NCBI GenBank assembly: GCA_964370825.1
Contig: CAYJKY010000007.1
Span: forward strand, 22,168-86,167
DNA length: 64,000 bases
Direction of reading: 5' to 3'
DNA from: CAYJBH01 sp964370825
GTDB lineage: Bacteria > Bacillota > Clostridia > Oscillospirales > Ruminococcaceae
Shown: piece by piece, positions 25,484-33,727 of the stretch
How the letters are laid out: the number at the start of each line of letters is the position of its first letter
Position numbering within the stretch: the stretch's first letter is position 1
Made by a program: the position numbers and the translations under genes
The notes under the pieces: model-generated
The model's input: the letters and a program-made list of their open reading frames with translations, nothing else
The model's database searches: none
What the model was told of the DNA's origin: nothing

Positions 25484-27910
25484 TTAGTTCGTAGTGGTGT
25501 GTGTCCTGTAGAATTCCTCCACGGCACGGACAAAACCTTCTGCTGTTCCGTATACGGCAGAGTATACCCCCTCATGTGAATATAGGTCATCATATTCTAC
25601 AGGGTTTATGACGAAACCGTACTCATAAAGTACCGACATAGATCCGGTTGAGCGGGTTACGTAAAAGTATCCATCGAAGGCACCTCTTGAAACGCGTCCG
25701 GTATAACCGGCAACATTTTCATTAACTGATTCTGCAAAAACTCTTGAGATTTCTTCGAAGTAGTATCCTTCCACTCCGGCAGCTGTATTACCGTCGGAAG
25801 TGAGCGCTATGCTGTTGTGGTGAATAGATAAAAAGAAATGCGGTTTTTCTGTGACCGACATGATCAAACGCTCCTGCAATGTCGGAAAGCTGTCGTCGGT
25901 TCTGGTCATTATAACCTCGGCGCCAAGCTGAATTAAACGAGCCTCTAAAACCTTTGCGAGGTTTAGATTTAATTCCTTCTCGGTGGGTCCACTAATTCCG
26001 CCGGCTATTCCGGGTGCACCGGAATCCTGATCTCCATGCCCTGCATCCAGCATAATCACAAACCCTTCAAGAGGTAGCCCCGTGGGCTGTGACGGTGCCG
26101 CAATTAGATCTATAGCAAGTGAGTCATTATTATACTCCACATAATGCCCCCATACCGGAATTTGTGAAGAAAAGTCTAATGTTATGATGGTCTTGTTTTC
26201 CTCGGTTGTAATGGATGCATCGTCTATGTGAGCGGATGAGGCTTTTAACGCTTCAAGGCTTGCTAAGGCGGCAGAAAAATCCACATCATATATGGTTAGT
26301 ATTAACCGGTTGCCTAACCGTTCATCATATACTGCAGGCGAGCCAAGACCGGTAAAACCTATAGTTTCGCCTCTTTCATGTGCGGTCACAGTAAGACCGC
26401 TACAAACCCCAGAATCCTCTGCAGCGACAGTAGTGTTATATGCCATTACCCAGTCACCGCTTGATAAACGATATGCGTAGGTTGTTTTACCACTACGTGT
26501 GGTTAAAACATTGTCGGTGACTGTAAATATTGCACCTTGACGAAGTGTTTCTGAAATATTTGCATCACTTGACACATCAAATAAAGCACTGGCTATCGGA
26601 ACAGACACCTCAACATAACTCCCTATTGCAGCCTGAGCCGTTCCGTCGTGCGGGGTTGAGCTCCCATCTCCTGTATAAGTGTACCTCTCTATCTCGGCAA
26701 CAGCTGTAATTTCGCCCTGTGTAAAGGTAAATGTGTTTACACCCATATCAAGGGAAACCAAAATGCCGAAAGAGCCGGAACTGCTAAGTCTGGTAACCTC
26801 AACACCGTCCATATAGAGCGGCTGTGCAGGGTCCGACAATCCCATAATGTAGCAACTTCCGGAGGTCTGTCGCAGGTATCCGCTGGAAGGGTTGGTTAGT
26901 GACAGTTCAGTAGAGAGCTGATAGTTTGGCAATGGGTCAGCCGCAAGCGGTGTTGATGTTGCCGCAAGTCTTGCTATCGATGCAGTATCAACCTCTCCGT
27001 AAGTTCCGAATATAGTCCCACTGTTCCCTGCGATTTGTACATGATTATAGAGAAAATAATCAAACTCTGAAAGTGAAAGATCGCCGACAATGCTGTAAAG
27101 GTCAACACCTTGCAATTCTTCCGACGCCTGAACCATAAAAGCTGTATCGACAATGGCAAAGTCAGCAAAATCTACAGGAAATAACTCGTCAAAAATCACG
27201 CCTACACTACGACCGGAAAGCTGTTCGGTTAAGCCGGTAAAAAGTGTGTCTACATCAGCAGTTAAATCATTATCAATGTTGCTAATCGCAACGCCGGAGA
27301 TGGGATATCGCTTGAAAAGCCTTGTTAAACTTTCCGTCAATATTTCGATATAACCTTCATCTGACGCAGAATAACGTCCATTAACTATTTCTGCATCGAA
27401 CTTCATTAGACTTGCACCGAATAAGTCCAAAATTGCTACCGTTGCTATGCCATTCTGCGCGGCAGCATTGCTGATACTGGCGAGTGGGTCAAACTCCTCA
27501 AAGGCCGGCTCAAAGTTTTTGTCGTCGTAGGCAACTATTTCATTCGACTTAGTGTATAAAAAAATAGTGTTTATACTGTTTGTATTGCAAAATTCGACAA
27601 GTTGTGCGGTTATAAGCTGCTGTTGCTCCGACTCCTCTACCATGTTATAAAGCGAAAACGGGTCTACAAAAAGCCCACCAACCGTGCTATCACCAATAAA
27701 CGGCTGAACCGGAGGTTCTTTATTCTCCTGCCATTCTGAATAAAGCGGTGTCAGGACAATAATCGAAAGCGAAATCAACACAATAATCATCAGCAAAAAC
27801 AGAAGTACAACCAATGCACGCATTGGCTTTTTTCCGTTGGGTGAAGATCGTTTATTTTCGCGGGGTGGCTTATATGCTCTATAGGGGCTGTATTTCATTA
27901 TTTTGCCCAT
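25484..27910 (-). CDS. Membrane-anchored N-acetylmuramoyl-L-alanine amidase (Amidase_3) with large N-terminal region
   Basis: About 808 residues. After a short basic tail there is one membrane helix (about 33-60). A region of some 280 residues (VGGLFVDPFSLYNMV, INTIFLYTKSNE) reads like a glycoside-hydrolase-type TIM barrel; its activity is not certain. Two SH3-like/beta segments (SYVEVSVPIASALFDVSSD) and the C-terminal zinc amidase domain follow: MLDAGHGDQDSGAPG, a Glu ligand in PTEKELNLNLAK, SIHHNS and the catalytic Glu in LYEYGFVINP. It should cut the peptide stem from peptidoglycan. AAAGGA lies 2 bases before the ATG at 27910; a longer frame starts at 27937. Confidence 0.88.
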   Translation of the reverse strand: MGKIMKYSPYRAYKPPRENKRSSPNGKKPMRALVVLLFLLMIIVLISLSIIVLTPLYSEWQENKEPPVQPFIGDSTVGGLFVDPFSLYNMVEESEQQQLITAQLVEFCNTNSINTIFLYTKSNEIVAYDDKNFEPAFEEFDPLASISNAAAQNGIATVAILDLFGASLMKFDAEIVNGRYSASDEGYIEILTESLTRLFKRYPISGVAISNIDNDLTADVDTLFTGLTEQLSGRSVGVIFDELFPVDFADFAIVDTAFMVQASEELQGVDLYSIVGDLSLSEFDYFLYNHVQIAGNSGTIFGTYGEVDTASIARLAATSTPLAADPLPNYQLSTELSLTNPSSGYLRQTSGSCYIMGLSDPAQPLYMDGVEVTRLSSSGSFGILVSLDMGVNTFTFTQGEITAVAEIERYTYTGDGSSTPHDGTAQAAIGSYVEVSVPIASALFDVSSDANISETLRQGAIFTVTDNVLTTRSGKTTYAYRLSSGDWVMAYNTTVAAEDSGVCSGLTVTAHERGETIGFTGLGSPAVYDERLGNRLILTIYDVDFSAALASLEALKASSAHIDDASITTEENKTIITLDFSSQIPVWGHYVEYNNDSLAIDLIAAPSQPTGLPLEGFVIMLDAGHGDQDSGAPGIAGGISGPTEKELNLNLAKVLEARLIQLGAEVIMTRTDDSFPTLQERLIMSVTEKPHFFLSIHHNSIALTSDGNTAAGVEGYYFEEISRVFAESVNENVAGYTGRVSRGAFDGYFYVTRSTGSMSVLYEYGFVINPVEYDDLYSHEGVYSAVYGTAEGFVRAVEEFYRTHTTTN

Positions 27911-27925
27911 GTTCCTTTCTATCAT

Positions 27926-27978
27926 AAAATCCCACATAAATTTTGTATGGGCTCGCTTTTATGCTTTTCTTCTTGTTT
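27926..27978 (-). promoter_or_regulatory. Conserved hairpin leader, copy 2 (before the amidase gene)
   Basis: Minus strand: AAACAAGAAGAAAAGCATAA, then AAGCGAG, stem CCCATA/TGTGGG (27931-27951) with loop CAAAATTTA, then ATTTT and the ribosome site. It is homologous to 18873-18921. The two stems differ at three base pairs and remain paired. Confidence 0.55.
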
Positions 27979-28092
27979 AAAATTTATGCCCATACATCCC
28001 TTAATTTTGTACGGTTCCACCGCCGTCATACAGTAGAATTCAAACATTTACTACTCGAAGGGCACAATAATTGTAGTTTGTAAAAGTAAAAG

Positions 28093-28632
28093 CTATTTTA
28101 TAAGCTTACGTTCTAAGAAAAAGTTAAATATCTTAACCATCGATATACCGAGTATGCTACCGATTAAGGCGGCTGTTAGTTGTCCACTACTATAAAGTGA
28201 TATAAGTTCTTCACGCTGCATTTCGGGCAAATTAAAAAGTAAGGGGAGAAATTTAATTGCCAAAAAAAATTGTACGAAATATTTTAATAAAGCGGCTCCA
28301 AGCATTGGGGTCAAAAACAAGAAAGGTTTTACACTATGTTCGATAACACCGGGTGAAACCTTGAGCACCAGAACATATAAAACATTTCCGGCAAGGAGAG
28401 TCAGAAAGCTTGGAATAACCGAAACAGTTCCGTCAAACAACGATATAGACGACATAACAAATGCAAGAACGAGCCCCCATACAAGTCCGAGAAATCCGGT
28501 GGTAAGCGCAAGAATTAAATTTAGTAAAATATTCGACATCCATCGACCAATGTGGTCATTAAGCAACATAACCGCAAGGCTCAATGATATAAATATTATG
28601 CCGATAAACATATTTTTATGCAGTATTTTCAT
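28093..28632 (-). CDS. Multi-pass membrane protein, ECF S-component-like
   Basis: 179 residues with about five hydrophobic helices and short loops. GFLGLVWGLVLAFVMSSIS and a Gly-rich last helix (ALIGSILGISMV) resemble substrate-binding S subunits of energy-coupling-factor transporters. No vitamin riboswitch or ECF energy module is nearby, so neither the substrate nor the family is certain. It is divergent from the zinc-ribbon gene. The 155-bp gap to the amidase gene downstream contains the leader element. Confidence 0.55.
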   Translation of the reverse strand: MKILHKNMFIGIIFISLSLAVMLLNDHIGRWMSNILLNLILALTTGFLGLVWGLVLAFVMSSISLFDGTVSVIPSFLTLLAGNVLYVLVLKVSPGVIEHSVKPFLFLTPMLGAALLKYFVQFFLAIKFLPLLFNLPEMQREELISLYSSGQLTAALIGSILGISMVKIFNFFLERKLIK

Positions 28633-28649
28633 TAAGTCTCCGATAACAG

Positions 28650-28678
28650 TTGCCTTTTGACTAATATTATACTATAAT
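28650..28678 (+). promoter_or_regulatory. Promoter of the zinc-ribbon gene and proS
   Basis: -35 TTGCCT (28650-28655), 17 bp, -10 TATAAT (28673-28678). Confidence 0.6.
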
Positions 28679-28749
28679 AGAGGCATATTATCAATACCAA
28701 ATGCTATATAATATATCGGCACATTTAACGAAAGGATTATAGTAAATAT

Positions 28750-30072
28750 ATGAAGCAATGCCCAAAATGCCATAAAGCAGCTAATGACGACCAGGTTTTT
28801 TGTAATAACTGTGGGGACAAGTTGGTTAGCGAGAGGGTCGATACCAAACAGCTTTTTGACAATATCGAGATTAATGCGGGAACTCTTTCCGATAACATCA
28901 GCCAACAACCATCCCAGCAATCACAACCGCCTCAGGAAGAACGTCCGAGAAGGAGTCGAGCTAACGAGTACAGTCATAAGAGTCGTCGTATGACAATACC
29001 TCTGTTGACCTTTCTATCCATAGTTACCTCGCTAGTAATTGCGACAGTTTTTATGTTTGTAAACTATAACCAGACGGCAGCAATAAATCGATTTGCTGCG
29101 GCACTTATATCACAGGATGCCGAAGCGATAAGGGAAAGTGCGGTGTTTTTAGACATCGATCCTACCGACGATGAGCTTCTATCCATGGCGGCGGCTTTAG
29201 ACGATGAAGATATAAAGCTTTTAAAGACACAGCTTAGCGACGGCGAGTCCAGGAGCTTTTCGTCATTTTCATTGGTTGAAACCCCTCTTACATGGCCTTT
29301 TACAAAACATCTGGTAAGTGTATCCGAGGCTAAAATTTCTATCAACGGGTTAACCGAGGGGGTTCAAATAACTGTTAATAAAACACCTGTTACTGCCGTT
29401 TATGAGGATGGCGTTGCGATAATATCAAATCTAATACCGGGGCAGTACAGTATAGAGTTTGGCGAGTCGGGGTATGAGCCGGCAATTGTAGAAAGTTTTA
29501 AGTCAGACGGCGAAACGGTACAGGCCATTGCCAACGGGCCCATCGTTCTGCCGGGTACCGAGCCTGAACCGGAACCGGAGCCCGAACCGGAACCGGAACC
29601 ACAGCCTGAGCCGGAGCCGGAGTCAGATCCAAATTCCGAGCCTCAGAATGCAAACGAATTGCTGTTTAATGAGCTTGCCGATACTGTCTATACCCACTAT
29701 AAATCGTATCTGCTATCGCAGAGCATGGAGGACATTTCTCTTCTCGAAAAGGCTACAATAGCTGCCATAGGTGACGCACAGACAAGACTGGACAACTTTA
29801 ATCGTGGCAGTAGCTTTGAGTTAGTGAGCATGACAGTAGACACCGGATCAATAGGCATATATGATGTAGGCGAGGCGACGCAGGCAGACGTGCTTGCAAA
29901 GGTTGTGTTCACCTCGGCATCCAAAGAAGATCCCACCAACATTAACACCGTAGAGGATCACATTGTTTTCACCCTTGTGCTTCAGCCGGATTTAAGTTGG
30001 CTTGTCAACACAAGAAATCCAACCGACCGCGCACTCGGAGAGACGGTAGTAAGTTATAATGAAACTGAATAA
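28750..30072 (+). CDS. Zinc-ribbon membrane protein with PEGA-like and Pro-Glu repeat regions
   Basis: 440 residues. A zinc ribbon (C4-x2-C7-x10-C18-x2-C21) is followed by a basic linker and one membrane helix (about 78-100). The extracellular part has an acidic helical region and a PEGA-like beta domain (VQITVNKTPVTAVYEDGVAI, PGQYSIEFGESGYEP). A Pro-Glu repeat stretch (about 265-300, alternating EP/PE) and a C-terminal alpha/beta domain follow. It resembles the zinc-ribbon/TcaA-like membrane proteins of Firmicutes thought to sense wall stress. AAAGGA lies before the ATG. It is followed by proS after 21 bp. Confidence 0.75.
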   Translation: MKQCPKCHKAANDDQVFCNNCGDKLVSERVDTKQLFDNIEINAGTLSDNISQQPSQQSQPPQEERPRRSRANEYSHKSRRMTIPLLTFLSIVTSLVIATVFMFVNYNQTAAINRFAAALISQDAEAIRESAVFLDIDPTDDELLSMAAALDDEDIKLLKTQLSDGESRSFSSFSLVETPLTWPFTKHLVSVSEAKISINGLTEGVQITVNKTPVTAVYEDGVAIISNLIPGQYSIEFGESGYEPAIVESFKSDGETVQAIANGPIVLPGTEPEPEPEPEPEPEPQPEPEPESDPNSEPQNANELLFNELADTVYTHYKSYLLSQSMEDISLLEKATIAAIGDAQTRLDNFNRGSSFELVSMTVDTGSIGIYDVGEATQADVLAKVVFTSASKEDPTNINTVEDHIVFTLVLQPDLSWLVNTRNPTDRALGETVVSYNETE

Positions 30073-30093
30073 AAATGAAAGGTAATATATAGT

Positions 30094-31818
30094 ATGAAGG
30101 TAGCAAATTTAGTCGGCGAAAGATTTAAAGAACGTCCCTCTGACTGTATTGTCGACAGCCATGCGCTGATGGTTAGAGGTGCATATATAAAAAATGTAGC
30201 AAACGGAATATATTCCTCCTTCACGCCGTTAAAGCGTATTGCAAGGAAGATAGAACAGATTATCCGTGAAGAGATGGATAGGATAGACGGACAGGAGGTA
30301 AGCTTCCCCGTCGTGCTTCCTGCGTCGTTATGGGAGGAATCGGGACGTTATCAAAGTGTAGGCAGTGAGCTTATGCGACTTAGTGACCGCAGCGGTGGTG
30401 AATACGTTCTCGGAATGACCCATGAGGAGGCGGCTGTTCATCTGGTTCGTGAGTACGGACAGAGCTATTCAAAGTATCCCTTTATGATTTATCAAATACA
30501 AACAAAGTTTCGTGACGAGGCACGTCCGAGAGCCGGACTTATTAGGGTGCGAGAGTTCACCATGAAGGATGCATACTCCTTTCATACCTCACAGCAGGAT
30601 TTAGAGAATTACTACGAGAGATGTCACGAGGCTTACGAACGCATATTTAGGAGAGCAGGGCTTCCCGAGGTTGTTTCGGTAGCCTCCGACTCCGGAATGA
30701 TGGGCGGAAGTTTATCACATGAATTTATGCTTCTTACGCCAATAGGCGAGGATACAGTTGTATTGTGTCCCGATTGTGGTTACAGTGCAAACATGGAGGC
30801 TGCAGACAACATAGTTGAATCTGTTAGAGAGGAATTTTCCGAAGAGCTTGTCGCAGTACATACACCCGCCATGGCAACGATAGATGAAGTATGTAATTTT
30901 CTTAATGCACCGTGTGAAAAGAGTGTAAAGGCGGTTGTTTATCAAAAAAACATCGATAACAGCTATGTAGTTTTGTTTATAAGAGGTGATTACGAGGTAA
31001 ACGAGGCCAAACTCAAACGTGTTTTAGGTTGTGAGGTTTATCCTGCCGTTATCGAGGAAAACAGCGGTATCGTTGCAGGGTTTATTGGTGCATACGGATT
31101 TACCGCCGATGCAACCGTACTGTTCGACAAAACCATAGAAGGATGCAACAACATGGTTTGCGGTGCGAACAAGGTGGATTATCACTATAAAGGGTTTGAC
31201 ATAGAGCGTGACGTTGAGGGTGATATTTCCTTTGTGGATGTTGCCAAGGTACAGGAGGGTGGTATCTGCCCGACATGTAAAAAACAATCTTTACAGATTA
31301 ATCGTGGTATTGAGGTAGGAAACATATTCCAGCTTGGAACAAAATATTCAAAATCCATGCAGATGACCTACCTTGACGAAAACGGCGACCTTCTCAATCC
31401 GATAATGGGTTGCTACGGAATAGGTGTCGGACGATTGGCGGCATCGGTGTGTGAGGCACACCATGATGATTACGGCCCAATATGGCCAATAGCGATAGCT
31501 CCCTGGCAGGTTCATCTGTGTGCAGTGCGTGCAGACGATTCCGAGGTTAGAGAGGTTGCAGACGAACTATATAAAAACCTGACCGATAGAGGAATAGAGG
31601 TTATATATGATGACAGGTCGGTGAGTGCCGGCGTAATGTTTTCTGATGCCGACCTTTTAGGGGTACCACTTAGAGTAATTGTTAGCCCAAGAAATCTAAA
31701 GGAAAATAGTTGTGAAATTGTAAGCAGAGATAAGAGTGTCTCAAAAAAGGTTGACAAAGCAGCTTGTGCCGACGAGGTTTCATCGATGGTTAAGATTTTA
31801 CTAAACAACAGCAGATAG
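30094..31818 (+). CDS. proS: Prolyl-tRNA synthetase
   Basis: 574 residues, bacterial class II enzyme with editing domain. Motif 2 is in KFRDEARPRAGLIRVREFTMKD, the YbaK-like INS editing insert lies at about 225-390, and the class-defining GIGVGRL (motif 3) is near residue 447. The HGTP anticodon domain closes the protein. It charges tRNA-Pro. No T-box leader is present because the gene follows the zinc-ribbon gene by 21 bp; the TraX-like gene begins 7 bp after it. Confidence 0.97.
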   Translation: MKVANLVGERFKERPSDCIVDSHALMVRGAYIKNVANGIYSSFTPLKRIARKIEQIIREEMDRIDGQEVSFPVVLPASLWEESGRYQSVGSELMRLSDRSGGEYVLGMTHEEAAVHLVREYGQSYSKYPFMIYQIQTKFRDEARPRAGLIRVREFTMKDAYSFHTSQQDLENYYERCHEAYERIFRRAGLPEVVSVASDSGMMGGSLSHEFMLLTPIGEDTVVLCPDCGYSANMEAADNIVESVREEFSEELVAVHTPAMATIDEVCNFLNAPCEKSVKAVVYQKNIDNSYVVLFIRGDYEVNEAKLKRVLGCEVYPAVIEENSGIVAGFIGAYGFTADATVLFDKTIEGCNNMVCGANKVDYHYKGFDIERDVEGDISFVDVAKVQEGGICPTCKKQSLQINRGIEVGNIFQLGTKYSKSMQMTYLDENGDLLNPIMGCYGIGVGRLAASVCEAHHDDYGPIWPIAIAPWQVHLCAVRADDSEVREVADELYKNLTDRGIEVIYDDRSVSAGVMFSDADLLGVPLRVIVSPRNLKENSCEIVSRDKSVSKKVDKAACADEVSSMVKILLNNSR

Positions 31819-31825
31819 AGGCAAA

Positions 31826-32527
31826 ATGACATCAAACAAGCTTAAAATTCTAGCGGTTATACTGATGGTGCTGGATCATTACGCATCGGTTTTTATGCCC
31901 TATGGCGAGCCAGCCACAATGATACTGCGATTTATAGGACGATTTGCTGCACCAATTTTCTGCTTTTTGGTTGCCGAGGGATATCATCACACTAAAAACA
32001 AGTGGCAATATTTTTTGCGGCTTGTTTTGTTTGCATTAGTTTCCCATATTCCGTTTACACTATTGTTTGGTTACAGCATCTATCCGATAGAAAAAACAAG
32101 TGTAATGTGGTCGTTATCGCTCGGTCTATTAGCACTTATTGTTTCAAAAAGCCCAAAACTTAACCTTTTCCTCAAGATAGTTTTGATATTAATAATATGC
32201 TACCTTGCGGATTTCGGTGACTGGAATTTTGTTGCGGTGCTATGGATTTTATCATTCGGAACGTTTAAAGAAAGCAAACTCGCACAAACCATCTGCTTTT
32301 CGGCGGTAGGTTGGGTGTTTTATGTTATGCCGAGCTTCGAGGGAATGTCGATACAGTTTGAACAAATTATACCGCAACACAGCGCTTTCGGTATCTTTGG
32401 CGCCCTTATTTTCATCTACTTATACAACGGAAAAAGAGGTGTCAAGTCGCAAATACTCTCCTATGTATTTTACATCTTCTACCCTCTGCACATGATTATT
32501 TTCTATATATTAAAGAACGGTATCTAA
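31826..32527 (+). CDS. TraX-family membrane protein
   Basis: 233 residues, about seven hydrophobic helices. The TraX/acyltransferase-like pattern is at the N-terminus: KILAVILMVLDHYASVF, then RFIGRFAAPIFCFLVAEGY. TraX acetylates F-pilin in E. coli; chromosomal Firmicute members are of unknown substrate and may modify surface glycans or proteins. It is coupled to proS with a 7-bp gap. A 9-bp-stem hairpin lies 112 bp after the stop. Confidence 0.88.
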   Translation: MTSNKLKILAVILMVLDHYASVFMPYGEPATMILRFIGRFAAPIFCFLVAEGYHHTKNKWQYFLRLVLFALVSHIPFTLLFGYSIYPIEKTSVMWSLSLGLLALIVSKSPKLNLFLKIVLILIICYLADFGDWNFVAVLWILSFGTFKESKLAQTICFSAVGWVFYVMPSFEGMSIQFEQIIPQHSAFGIFGALIFIYLYNGKRGVKSQILSYVFYIFYPLHMIIFYILKNGI

Positions 32528-32639
32528 CTAGCAACGGACTCTTCAAAAGAAACTTTGTGGCGCCAAGCTATTTATTATGTGGCTAGCATTACTTATACAG
32601 CTTTTTTGTTAATATCGGGTATAGGTTTCTTCCTAAATT

Positions 32640-32664
32640 AATGCAATAACTCCGCTATTGCATT
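32640..32664 (+). terminator. Hairpin downstream of the TraX-like gene
   Basis: AATGCAATA / TATTGCATT (perfect 9 bp) with a 7-nt loop, followed by AAGACTCTTTG. It could terminate the proS operon. The rest of 32528-32774 shows no gene. Confidence 0.5.
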
Positions 32665-32725
32665 AAGACTCTTTGTTGTCAAAGCACATAAAAACGTAGT
32701 GACTATCACTTAATATCGATAAAGA

Positions 32726-32758
32726 AACAAGCTGACACCTGTAAAGTGCCAGCTTGTT
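32726..32758 (-). terminator. Terminator of the EEP nuclease gene
   Basis: AACAAGCTG-a-CAC pairs with GTG-c-CAGCTTGTT around a 7-nt loop. On the minus strand TTTCTTTA follows the stem. It is 16 bases beyond the minus-strand stop. Confidence 0.75.
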
Positions 32759-32774
32759 CTTATAAAAGGTTTAC

Positions 32775-33569
32775 TCATTTTGCAAAATCTATATCAGCAT
32801 AAACACCATAATGATCACTTGGACAAAGACCTGTTTGTGGAGATATATCTTTCCCGAAAGTTACTACTTGATTAAGTTTAACGTCATTCCAGTTGTCCAT
32901 AATATATATTCTATCTACTGTAGATGGCGAATATATAGTTCTTGTATTTGACCCCGCCCAACGTGGATTATTTGGAAAATCAAGTGTAGGAGGAACCGGC
33001 AAATGGTTTAATTCACAATATTCATTTATAAGTTCATACCAGTAACGGTTCGATTCACATCCGTCAATAGTCTGTTCACCTAATAAATATCTGTGTACAC
33101 TTGAATTGTACCCTCCATTATAATCGCCGAGCATTATAAAAAAGTCTGCTAAAGCTTGTTCTTCTTGAAGATGAATATATTTATCAATAGCAACTATTTG
33201 ATTCTCTTTCACTAACGCAGATTCCCAAGGCAAATGAATATTTGTAAAAGAAAATTTTAGGTCACATACTTCAAAAATAACATTTAAGGCAGCGCTATAA
33301 TCATATTCTTCACTTGTGTTAAGGAAATAACAATGTTTAAAAGGGTATTTACTTAGGATAGCAAGACCTTCGTTCTCATCTCTATATTGCTTAAATTCAC
33401 AATATTCATAACCCGCCTCTTTAACCAAGTAATTATCAAAAAAAGATTGCGTAATTTCTTGTAGCGCAATAACGTCTGCATTTATCGTGCGAATTTCAGC
33501 TATCAACTGCTCAAATCTATTTCCAACACCTTTATTTTCATTCCATACATTGTAAGTAGCCATTCTCAT
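32775..33569 (-). CDS. Endonuclease/exonuclease/phosphatase (EEP) family protein
   Basis: 264 residues. EEP-fold hallmarks: MATYNVWNENKG, ADVIALQEITQ (metal Glu), FTNIHLPWES, MLGDYNGG (Asp/Asn) and the final SDHYGVYADI (Asp-His pair). Substrates of the fold include DNA, RNA, phosphoinositides and sphingomyelin; none can be assigned here. No signal peptide is seen. AAAAGGA lies 8 bases before the ATG at 33569, so the longer frame to 33647 is not used. Base composition is visibly more AT-rich (about 30-37% G+C in sampled lines) than the flanking genes, which suggests acquisition. Confidence 0.85.
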   Translation of the reverse strand: MRMATYNVWNENKGVGNRFEQLIAEIRTINADVIALQEITQSFFDNYLVKEAGYEYCEFKQYRDENEGLAILSKYPFKHCYFLNTSEEYDYSAALNVIFEVCDLKFSFTNIHLPWESALVKENQIVAIDKYIHLQEEQALADFFIMLGDYNGGYNSSVHRYLLGEQTIDGCESNRYWYELINEYCELNHLPVPPTLDFPNNPRWAGSNTRTIYSPSTVDRIYIMDNWNDVKLNQVVTFGKDISPQTGLCPSDHYGVYADIDFAK

Positions 33570-33691
33570 AGTATTTTCCTTTTTATTTGTCAAACATAAA
33601 TCACTTTCACCCCTACTGTGCATTAATAAAAAATGAAATGTGAGCATAGTATTTGTATATTAACTATTTTTGCATCACTACAAACAGAAAA

Positions 33692-33717
33692 GACGAATAG
33701 AACTATCTATCCGTCTA
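33692..33717 (-). terminator. Terminator of the PASTA/ABC operon
   Basis: Minus strand: AGACGGATAG / CTATTCGTCT stem, 6-nt loop, then TTTCTGTTT. It lies just beyond the PASTA gene stop. Confidence 0.8.
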
Positions 33718-33727
33718 ATCACAATAT

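Noticed and set aside
28633..30093. T-box or vitamin riboswitch for proS or the ECF-like gene
   Set aside because: The spaces (21 bp before proS, 117 bp shared divergent region) hold only promoters; no T-box GGUGGNACC element or known aptamer was seen.
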